From Candidatus Poribacteria bacterium (GTDB taxonomy: Bacteria; Poribacteria; WGA-4E; UBA9662), in contig PACG01000088.1 in NCBI GenBank assembly GCA_002699335.1, forward strand, positions 53,641-58,691: 5,051 bases of DNA, given 5' to 3'. Of the stretch, positions 1 through 5,051 are shown in pieces. Both the position numbers and the translations under genes were made by a program. Positions within the stretch are counted from its first letter, which is position 1; each line of letters opens with the position of its first letter. The notes beneath the pieces are model-generated. The model worked only from the letters and a program-made list of their open reading frames with translations, ran no database searches and had not been told where the DNA came from.

Positions 1-654
1 ATCGCTCAAGAGTTAGCGGGGCAAGGAGTTAAGCTCTCCGAGACATCAACAATTTTGGTGCGTGATGACGGGAAAGAATGGTTGATCACAGACACAGAAA
101 ACGAACTGGCTTACCTTGTTACCAATGGTGGGGATACGCTAAATGTCCAGAAAACAGGTTTTATTGATTACCTTGGCGAGGCCGACCAGATAGTTGAATT
201 CTGGGAAACGTACAGAAAGCTGTATAATGAGAGAGAAATCACCAAGCTGATTGTACATTGGAACAAGAAGGACTCAGATCAGTTATACATCAATATCGCC
301 GAGAATGAGATGATCGAGGCCTCCGGGGCCGCAGGTGTCGCGAGTACGCTCAAAAAACTGTCTAAAGGCCATCACACAACTAAAGGCGATAACTGGATAG
401 GTAGCCCTATGAATGAGGTCTATATTAAGAAACGTGGGTCTCAATTAGTTGCATCTGCCACTGGGCCGAACGCGTTCCGTAATCCGGGGCAAACTTGGGC
501 TTATTTTGTCAAGGTCCTTGGTAAGTGGAAAGTCAGCAAAGTTGAATCGATTGAACAGCGAAATATGGCTATCCATACTGAGATTCTGATCCACGAGCAA
601 AACATGACTGACAAGATTGGCTACTTCAACGGAAAGAAAACTCGGGTCAAATAA
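1..654 (+). CDS. Hypothetical protein with C-terminal NTF2/SnoaL-like domain, 5'-truncated
   Basis: The frame is open from the first base, so the gene starts upstream of the window. A TTG at 55 could be read as a start but has no convincing ribosome site, and coding-like sequence precedes it. The visible part is 217 residues ending at TAA. Residues about 1-52 look like a small beta-rich segment (EWLITDTENELAYLV). Residues about 60-190 resemble an NTF2/SnoaL-like (DUF4440-type) cone fold: an initial helix with IVEFWETYRKLYNE, an isolated WNKKD stretch, a helix with GVASTLKKL, then beta strands ending in WAYFVKVLGKWKVSKVES, a pattern common in that fold. No catalytic residues can be assigned, and such domains serve as enzymes or as ligand-binding or assembly modules. 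The last 30 residues are a charged tail. No signal peptide can be judged because the N-terminus is missing. The fold call is my inference from pattern; the function is unknown. Confidence 0.75.
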   Translation: MAQELAGQGVKLSETSTILVRDDGKEWLITDTENELAYLVTNGGDTLNVQKTGFIDYLGEADQIVEFWETYRKLYNEREITKLIVHWNKKDSDQLYINIAENEMIEASGAAGVASTLKKLSKGHHTTKGDNWIGSPMNEVYIKKRGSQLVASATGPNAFRNPGQTWAYFVKVLGKWKVSKVESIEQRNMAIHTEILIHEQNMTDKIGYFNGKKTRVK

Positions 655-672
655 CTCTTGTTCCGAGTGACA

Positions 673-696
673 GATTTGCCCCTTTTGGGGCAAATT
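673..696 (+). terminator. Hairpin downstream of the first gene, no U-tract
   Basis: The arms 673-682 and 687-696 pair over nine Watson-Crick base pairs plus one G-U at the base, closed by a TTTT loop (TTTGCCCC TTTT GGGGCAAA core). It lies 18 nt after the TAA stop of the first gene. The sequence after the stem is GACAACCC with no run of T, so it is not a canonical intrinsic terminator. It may be a weak or factor-assisted terminator, or a stem protecting the 3' end of the mRNA. Read-through into the DUF4159 gene is possible. Confidence 0.45.
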
Positions 697-846
697 GACA
701 ACCCACTGCTCTAAATCGCACGCTATTTGGTGAATTGGTACTGGAAAACACTGGTGCTTTTGGCATCTATATTGCACGTTGTTTTGTGAAGCAGTCAATA
801 CTCTAGCTAACCGAACTCGAACTTCGTAATTTTGATCTAACGATTT

Positions 847-853
847 AAGGGAG
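847..853 (+). promoter_or_regulatory. Ribosome binding site of the TonB-DUF4159 gene
   Basis: AAGGGAG is a good Shine-Dalgarno match 10 nt before the ATG at 864. It is the clearest ribosome site in the window and fixes this start. A second in-frame ATG follows at once (ATG AAT GCC), but no other start is needed. Confidence 0.7.
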
Positions 854-863
854 AGAAAATATA

Positions 864-2351
864 ATGAATGCCAAAAGAGGCGGCAGCGCATTTGTCATCT
901 CTGTAGCGCTGCACGGTATTGCAGCACTTGTCTTGGGGGTTTACCTCGTTACCCAGACCGAAGCCTTTAAAGATCTGATTGGGGCTGAAGTTGTGCAGGT
1001 GAAAGAACCACCCAAGCCAAAAGTCAGAAAGCCAATTATTAAACCTGTTATCAAACCGTCGATTCCAACCACTAACACAGTTGTAGTAGAACAGGTTCAA
1101 GTCCAACCTAGAGTTACAACCGCAGCAGTCGTTCGACCGACCACCATTCAAACGCAAACAGTCCTTGAATTTGCTAATAAGCCAATTAGGGTCAATGCAC
1201 CGATTAACCCTAATGTCCCCCGTGTTATCACTAACACACAACCTCAGGTTGTCACACACACCAACCTCCCGCCCTCGGACGCACCGGGTGCGCTGGCCTT
1301 TTCTGGACCGGTCGCTGCGGCACCTGCGGGTCTGCCCGGTGGAATCGCTCGTGGGATTGGCGGTGCAGTACAAGTCAAAGCTGGTGTCTTTGCCCGCCCT
1401 GCTGGCTTAGCCATGGTCAAAGAAGTTGGTGTTGAACGTGATGTGCTCGGTGATGTGGTAAAAGACATCGGCTTGGGTGATCTCGAAGTGCCTCCTCTAG
1501 AAAGAGGTGAGCCGGGTGGTCGTGTGATCGGCCGGGGACGAGACATCCGTGGTGTCCTGAGATTTACCCGGATCCGTCATAGCCTATCCGATTGGTGGGC
1601 GGATGCATCCTCTCTGAATGCGTTGACAAAATGGCTCAATGAAAGAACGAAGATCAAGGCTGACATGAACGTTGAAGGTGGTGCGGTTAAGCTGACCGAT
1701 GCCAACTTGATGAAGTGTCCTATCGTGTGTATGACTGGACACGATCCTGCTTTAACACGTTCACGGAACTTAATGGGGCGCCAGTATGGTGGTGGTAAAC
1801 TTGATAGCCGTTTCTCAGATACCGAAGCTAGTAACCTGCGGAAGTATTTGGTCGAACGGGGTGGTGTACTAACTTTCGATGATTGCGGGGTGAATGCACC
1901 GGCCCAAGCTATGATTCGCCTCTTCTTGGCCCAGATGCGTTACGTGATGCCTGAGTTCCAGATTGAGCGGATTGCCAACGACCACGATATTTACAACAAC
2001 TTCTACGAGATGGGTGGACCACCTGTTGGTTTCGACATTTTCTGGTGGGGCACACGTCCACCGAAGCGGAACTACCTCGAAGGTATCTCTGTTGGTGATA
2101 AGCTGTCAGTTTTGATCTTCCGTCGCGACTATATGTGTGCAATGGAGTCGGTTAGTTTACCAACACGGTCAGTTCACTACTCACCAGGTGTCTATCGTTT
2201 TATGACCAATGTTGTTGTCTACTCGCTAACAACTGGTAAAATTTCAGATCACAGTGGCTATATACCTACGGACCGTTTAGCTGCGCAAGCCTTACCAGAG
2301 TCAGCACCTCAGGCTGCAAAAATTACAGCGACAGGCCAAGATCATCAGTAG
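864..2351 (+). CDS. TonB-anchored DUF4159 domain protein
   Basis: This 495-residue protein has three parts. Residues 8-30 form one transmembrane helix after a short basic N-terminus (NAKR). It contains SVALHG, that is S13 and H17 in the SxxxH spacing that TonB uses (S16/H20 in E. coli) to contact ExbB/ExbD. Residues 47-68 are a Lys/Pro stretch (KEPPKPKVRKP) like the TonB periplasmic linker, followed by a Val/Thr/Pro-rich segment to about 140 and a Gly-rich segment to about 228. Residues about 229-456 match DUF4159: RFTRIRH, DWWADASSLNALTKWL, CMTGHD (289-294), LRKYLVERGGVLTFDDCG (325-342), and the closing TNVVVYSLT. DUF4159 has a class I glutamine-amidotransferase-like fold and no established activity. 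No TonB C-terminal domain is present. I infer an inner-membrane protein with its domain in the periplasm, possibly energised by ExbB/ExbD encoded elsewhere. It is expressed alone, ending at a strong terminator. The domain calls are firm; the role is unknown. Confidence 0.9.
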   Translation: MNAKRGGSAFVISVALHGIAALVLGVYLVTQTEAFKDLIGAEVVQVKEPPKPKVRKPIIKPVIKPSIPTTNTVVVEQVQVQPRVTTAAVVRPTTIQTQTVLEFANKPIRVNAPINPNVPRVITNTQPQVVTHTNLPPSDAPGALAFSGPVAAAPAGLPGGIARGIGGAVQVKAGVFARPAGLAMVKEVGVERDVLGDVVKDIGLGDLEVPPLERGEPGGRVIGRGRDIRGVLRFTRIRHSLSDWWADASSLNALTKWLNERTKIKADMNVEGGAVKLTDANLMKCPIVCMTGHDPALTRSRNLMGRQYGGGKLDSRFSDTEASNLRKYLVERGGVLTFDDCGVNAPAQAMIRLFLAQMRYVMPEFQIERIANDHDIYNNFYEMGGPPVGFDIFWWGTRPPKRNYLEGISVGDKLSVLIFRRDYMCAMESVSLPTRSVHYSPGVYRFMTNVVVYSLTTGKISDHSGYIPTDRLAAQALPESAPQAAKITATGQDHQ

Positions 2352-2376
2352 TTAGTTTTTCATAACCAACTAATCC

Positions 2377-2411
2377 AAAGCGCCGGTGGTTTTACCGTTG
2401 GCGCTTTTTTT
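2377..2411 (+). terminator. Rho-independent terminator after the DUF4159 gene
   Basis: The arms 2377-2389 and 2395-2407 form a 13-bp stem (AAAGCGCC pairs with GGCGCTTT, then three G-U wobbles and two G-C pairs) with loop TTTTA. The stem runs into seven T at 2405-2411. It starts 25 nt past the TAG stop. It separates the DUF4159 gene from the coaX operon. Confidence 0.9.
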
Positions 2412-2488
2412 AATGCCCACAATTTGCTGCTTATCCCACCTTAATTTAAGACGCGTTAGTTAGTCTCAGATATAGCCTGCCGTTCCGC

Positions 2489-2518
2489 TTGACACCCCAT
2501 TTTTTGCTGTGCTACACT
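2489..2518 (+). promoter_or_regulatory. Sigma70-type promoter of the coaX operon
   Basis: A perfect -35 box TTGACA (2489-2494) is followed after 18 nt by TACACT (2513-2518), preceded by TG one base upstream (2510-2511), which makes it an extended -10. The expected transcription start is about 2525, giving a leader of about 47 nt before the ATG at 2572. It lies downstream of the terminator at 2377-2411, as expected for an independent transcription unit. Assignment is by consensus match only. Confidence 0.75.
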
Positions 2519-2533
2519 AACCCTCTTAGTGAT

Positions 2534-2543
2534 GATGTACATC
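2534..2543. promoter_or_regulatory. Short palindrome just downstream of the coaX promoter
   Basis: GATGTACATC is a perfect 10-bp palindrome centred about 14 nt after the predicted transcription start. That position would suit a repressor operator, but a palindrome this short can arise by chance, and I saw no second copy in the window. Confidence 0.2.
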
Positions 2544-2571
2544 TTATTTTCACCGATTGAATAAGCTAGTA

Positions 2572-3399
2572 ATGATTTTAGCGATTGACGTCGGAAATAC
2601 TACCATCGAGATCGGTATCATTGAAGGCCGTCAGATTACAGTCAGTTGGCGGCTACGAACAGATCAGGGCCGATTGGCAGACGAATACGGCGTGCAGATC
2701 TGTGAGTTACTTTGGAGTCACGATATTCTTAGATCTGGGTTTGATGGTATTGTTATTAGTTCCGTTGTGCCCGCTGCCGGTCGTGAATTATCAATAATGT
2801 GTAACCGTTTTTTTGGATACTCTCCGTTGATGGTCTCCGAAGAGTTAGACCTTGGCATTCAGTTAGATGTCGATCGACCCGAAGAGATTGGTGCAGATCG
2901 GTTAGCAACGGCTGTCGGTGCCTACTATACCTATGGTGGATCTCTGATTGTCGTCGATTTCGGAACGGCAACTACCTTTGATGTCATCTCGCCGCATGGC
3001 TCATATATCGGCGGGGTGATTGCACCTGGTATTCGCATTACTATGGATGCTCTTTTCGCCCGTGCTGCATTGTTACAGCCGGTTGACCTGACACCACCTA
3101 AATCTATTATTGGAACCAATACCAGCGAGTGTATCAAATCGGGGTTTTATTTCGGTTTCCGAAGTCAAATGGAGGGTATTCTCCATCAGATAAAAACTGA
3201 ACTCGGACGAAAATATAGAGCAGATCCGGGAACCCAAGCCGATATCAAGGTCATTGCGACAGGAGGATTAGCAAACCCAATCGCTGAGGATTCAGAAAAT
3301 GTCGATATTGTAGATCCGGACTTATTGTTAAAAGGGCTAAGCATTATCTACCATCGCTATCAGAAATCAGTTGCATCTCCTCCTGAGATCCTGAAATGA
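2572..3399 (+). CDS. coaX: Type III pantothenate kinase
   Basis: CoaX phosphorylates pantothenate with ATP to 4'-phosphopantothenate, the first step of coenzyme A synthesis, in the cytoplasm. The 275 residues match the usual length (about 250-270). The ASKHA-fold motifs are all present: DVGNT at 6-10 (phosphate loop), IGADR at 106-110 with the catalytic Asp109, DFGTATT at 129-135, GGVIAPGI at 147-154 and ATGG at 229-232. Type III enzymes typically need a monovalent cation and are not inhibited by CoA. I chose ATG 2572 rather than the in-frame TTG at 2557 because family members start directly with M-I-L-A-I-D-V-G-N-T. Neither start has a clear Shine-Dalgarno. It is the first gene of a four-gene operon under the promoter at 2489-2518, and its TGA overlaps the next ATG by 4 nt (ATGA). 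No key residue is missing. Confidence 0.96.
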   Translation: MILAIDVGNTTIEIGIIEGRQITVSWRLRTDQGRLADEYGVQICELLWSHDILRSGFDGIVISSVVPAAGRELSIMCNRFFGYSPLMVSEELDLGIQLDVDRPEEIGADRLATAVGAYYTYGGSLIVVDFGTATTFDVISPHGSYIGGVIAPGIRITMDALFARAALLQPVDLTPPKSIIGTNTSECIKSGFYFGFRSQMEGILHQIKTELGRKYRADPGTQADIKVIATGGLANPIAEDSENVDIVDPDLLLKGLSIIYHRYQKSVASPPEILK

Positions 3400-3659
3400 T
3401 GGATACAATTCATCTTACAAAAAAGCAACTGATGACCGTTGTCAGTACTGCGGCCGTTGTTTTTGTAATACTGGTGGCGATGCTAAGCTATACCAGCCGA
3501 AAATTGATTTCGATTCAATCTGAGAACAGTTTGCTTCAGGCCGAATTAGATGATCTACGCCTCAAGCAACGGAAACTGTCAAAAGAGCTAGAGGCGAAAA
3601 ATCTACGCCTTGATGAAATGGGAAAGATGATTCAAGAGATCCAGAAAGGTTCCAAGTAA
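3396..3659 (+). CDS. Small single-pass membrane protein with coiled coil
   Basis: I do not recognise a family for this 87-residue protein. Residues about 12-32 form one hydrophobic helix (VVSTAAVVFVILVAML), with KK before it and RK just after. Residues about 37-83 are a predicted coiled coil: heptad a positions I40, L47, L54, L61, K68, M75, I82 and d positions L51, L65, L72, I79. The topology (short N-terminus, one helix, coiled coil) is like FtsL/FtsB/DivIC division proteins, but I see no specific motif of those, and the neighbours are not division genes. The start overlaps the coaX stop as ATGA and has no good ribosome site, so translational coupling to coaX is likely; the second ATG at 3399 is an alternative start. 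The stop TAA abuts the ATG of the HAD gene. It is real by coupling and organisation; its function is unknown. Confidence 0.85.
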   Translation: MMDTIHLTKKQLMTVVSTAAVVFVILVAMLSYTSRKLISIQSENSLLQAELDDLRLKQRKLSKELEAKNLRLDEMGKMIQEIQKGSK

Positions 3660-4310
3660 ATGTCGGCCTGTGCAGTTTTTGACCTGGACGGTACGATTAT
3701 CGATAGCTCTTCTGAACGGCTCTTTTTCTTCTATTTATTGAAGCGAGGCAAGTTGCGGTTGGGAAGTTTAGCTGAGTGGCTGATAGATTGGATTCGTCTG
3801 TTTGATTTTCAAAAAGGTACGGCCAACAAGGTTTACCTAAAAGGGATTGATGCCAAAAGCCTAATAGATGAGGCCCGTACATTTTTTGCGGATTACTTGG
3901 TCAACCGGATCTCGTCACATGCCTGCGAACTGATTGAATTCCATAAATCTCACGGCCGGATGGTCGTCATCCTATCTGGATCGCTAACGGTTCTGGTGAC
4001 CCAATTTGCGGAGCATTTCGCCTTGGAGACAAAGTTTGGAAATGACCTAGAAGTTGTTGCCGGGGAAATAACAGGCAGGTTGGCGGGGTATCATCCCTAT
4101 GGCCAACAGAAAGCGACACTGGTAGAATCCCTTTCGTCGGAACATCAGTTAGATCTATCAGCATCTTATGCTTACGGCAATCACCACACGGACACCTATA
4201 AATTACAGTTGTTTGGCTATCCAGTAGCAGTTAATCCAACAGCCAAACTTCGGAGAATAGCGAAAGCCAATGGTTGGAGCATAGAGATGTTTCATGGGCG
4301 TACGGCTTGA
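3660..4310 (+). CDS. HAD superfamily IB (phosphoserine phosphatase-like) hydrolase
   Basis: This is a 216-residue cytoplasmic phosphatase-like protein. Motif I is FDLDGT with nucleophile D8 and acid/base D10. An alpha-helical cap (about 18-90) lies between motifs I and II, as in subclass I. Motif II is ILSGS with S106. Motif III is K151 in QQKATLVE. Motif IV is YGNHHTD (172-178), in which the first acid of the usual GDxxxD is Asn174, while D178 is kept; GNxxxD also occurs in some HAD-IB proteins. The C-terminal PVAVNPTAKLRRIAKANGW is typical of the HAD-IB group that is often linked to lipid acyltransferases. The substrate is therefore unknown: phosphoserine, a lipid phosphate or another small phosphate ester are all possible. 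The ATG follows directly on the TAA of the coiled-coil gene, with AGAAAGG (3644-3650 region) as a likely ribosome site. The last 17 nt overlap the next gene. Confidence 0.9.
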   Translation: MSACAVFDLDGTIIDSSSERLFFFYLLKRGKLRLGSLAEWLIDWIRLFDFQKGTANKVYLKGIDAKSLIDEARTFFADYLVNRISSHACELIEFHKSHGRMVVILSGSLTVLVTQFAEHFALETKFGNDLEVVAGEITGRLAGYHPYGQQKATLVESLSSEHQLDLSASYAYGNHHTDTYKLQLFGYPVAVNPTAKLRRIAKANGWSIEMFHGRTA

Positions 4311-5010
4311 AAAGTTTTTAGCTCACTATGGTGTGGCTTCTCGACGTGTGGCTAAACAACTGGTTATTGATGGACGGGTACGGATTAACGGTAAACCTGT
4401 TTTTATTCCCGGCCGGCACATTGATCCTGCCAAAGACGAAATCGAGTATGATGGCCAACATGTCACCATTCGACCAAAACATATCTACCTGATGCTACAT
4501 AAACCAGCCGGCTATATTACGACGGTAGAAGATGTTGAAGGTCGTAAGACGGTAATGGATCTCGTGCAGAATATCGGCCAGCGGATATACCCGGTTGGTC
4601 GTTTAGACAAAGATACCGAAGGGTTGCTATTGTTGACCAATGATGGCAACTTCTCACACCGAATTTTGCATCCCAGTTATAAACTGAAAAAGACTTATCT
4701 AGCCTGGGTCGAGGGACATCCTGACAAGAAGGAGATCCAAAAATTACGAACTGGCATTTGGCTGCCAACTGGATTGACAGCATCTGCAGTTGTGCAAGAA
4801 ATTAGACGACGCGGAGTACAAACACACTATCGGATCGTGATCCATGAGGGTAAAAAGCGTCAGATTCGTCAAATGTTTCAAGCAATTGGCTCTAAAGTAG
4901 ATTACTTAAAACGAATCCGTATTGGAGGTCTGAGCCTAGGGGCGTTACCAAAAGGCCAATTCCGTTACTTGGAAGAAGACGAAATCCGAAGCTTAAAGGG
5001 CAAAGGTTAG
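4294..5010 (+). CDS. rluB: 16S/23S rRNA pseudouridine synthase, RsuA/RluB family
   Basis: It isomerises a uridine in rRNA to pseudouridine. The 238 residues fit the short RsuA/RluB type. An S4 RNA-binding domain spans about 3-60 (RLEKFLAHYGVASRR, then GRVRINGKPV). The catalytic domain begins at YLMLHKPAGYITT, carries the catalytic Asp105 in GRLDKDTEGLLLLTNDG (102-118), and has the family motif EGKKRQIRQMF at 185-195. All family motifs are intact. Sequence alone does not tell whether the target is 16S (RsuA) or 23S rRNA (RluB/RluE/RluF), so the symbol is tentative. The ATG at 4294 lies inside the HAD gene, overlapping it by 17 nt, with GGAG and AGAG upstream (4276-4287) as possible ribosome sites. 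It is the last gene of the operon, and a hairpin starts 3 nt past its TAG. Confidence 0.93.
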   Translation: MGVRLEKFLAHYGVASRRVAKQLVIDGRVRINGKPVFIPGRHIDPAKDEIEYDGQHVTIRPKHIYLMLHKPAGYITTVEDVEGRKTVMDLVQNIGQRIYPVGRLDKDTEGLLLLTNDGNFSHRILHPSYKLKKTYLAWVEGHPDKKEIQKLRTGIWLPTGLTASAVVQEIRRRGVQTHYRIVIHEGKKRQIRQMFQAIGSKVDYLKRIRIGGLSLGALPKGQFRYLEEDEIRSLKGKG

Positions 5011-5013
5011 GCG

Positions 5014-5051
5014 TGAAATGTATTCCCAATACGGATTGGGAATACATTTCA
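5014..5051. repeat. Perfect 17-bp inverted repeat at the window end
   Basis: TGAAATGTATTCCCAAT (5014-5030) is the exact reverse complement of 5035-5051, with the loop ACGG (5031-5034). It begins 3 nt after the rluB stop, where an operon terminator would be expected. The second arm ends on the last base of the window, so any U-tract or longer stem cannot be seen. The stem is long, without mismatches and A/T-rich at its base. It could be a terminator hairpin, a palindromic repeat or an artefactual fold-back at a contig end. Confidence 0.8.

Noticed and set aside
768..773. TATATT as a -10 box for the DUF4159 gene
   Set aside because: The six bases match 5 of 6 consensus positions, but no -35-like sequence occurs at 16-18 nt upstream, so a promoter here is not supported.
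812..823. Tandem CGAACT CGAACT before the DUF4159 gene
   Set aside because: Only two copies of a 6-mer; this is within chance expectation and has no further symmetry.
445..1373. Minus-strand open frames of 148 and 178 codons over the first intergenic region and the start of the DUF4159 gene
   Set aside because: They lie opposite well-supported + strand genes, their proteins are Cys/Arg-rich without domain patterns, and they overlap each other.
1244..1546. Minus-strand 100-codon frame rich in Pro, Ser and Arg
   Set aside because: It is the antisense shadow of the Gly-rich linker of the DUF4159 protein; its composition is explained by the reverse of Gly/Ala codons.
2557..2571. TTG at 2557 as the coaX start
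   Set aside because: It would add five residues (MNKLV) before the conserved MILAIDVGNT beginning, and no ribosome site supports it.
3377..3384. CTCCTCCT just before the coiled-coil gene start
   Set aside because: It resembles the anti-Shine-Dalgarno end of 16S rRNA rather than a ribosome site, encodes ordinary Ser-Pro codons in coaX, and no rRNA gene is nearby.

Overview
The window shows a typical bacterial layout: five complete or nearly complete genes plus one 5'-truncated gene, all on the + strand, with short intergenic gaps and standard stop codons (TAA, TAG and TGA all terminate genes, so TGA is not reassigned). Base composition is moderate (just under 50% GC by eye) and looks uniform. 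No RNA gene, CRISPR array, transposase or integrase gene is visible. A TonB-like membrane anchor joined to a DUF4159 domain points to a Gram-negative-type (diderm) envelope. From memory, such proteins occur in uncultivated lineages such as Candidatus Poribacteria and in Planctomycetes, so a Poribacteria-like origin is possible. That assignment is a weak inference and would need a similarity search.

Region 1 (1-863) holds the 3' part of a gene of unknown name whose C-terminal half resembles an NTF2/SnoaL-like domain, followed by a hairpin without a U-tract and a leader region. Region 2 (864-2411) is a single gene with its own rho-independent terminator. It encodes a 495-residue protein with a TonB-type transmembrane anchor (including the SxxxH motif used by TonB to engage ExbB/ExbD), a long Pro/Val/Thr then Gly-rich linker, and a C-terminal DUF4159 domain in place of the usual TonB C-terminal domain.

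Region 3 (2489-5051) is a compact four-gene operon. It starts at a good sigma70-type promoter (TTGACA and an extended -10) and reads coaX (type III pantothenate kinase), a small membrane-anchored coiled-coil protein, a HAD-IB phosphatase-like protein, and an RsuA/RluB-family pseudouridine synthase. The genes are joined by a 4-nt overlap, a direct stop/start abutment and a 17-nt overlap. The operon mixes coenzyme A synthesis and rRNA modification with two proteins of unknown role. Just past the last stop codon lies a perfect 17-bp inverted repeat that ends exactly on the last base of the window. It may be the operon terminator, a repeat end or an assembly/amplification fold-back.

I see no defence, phage or mobile system. 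The most unusual item is the TonB-anchor/DUF4159 architecture.
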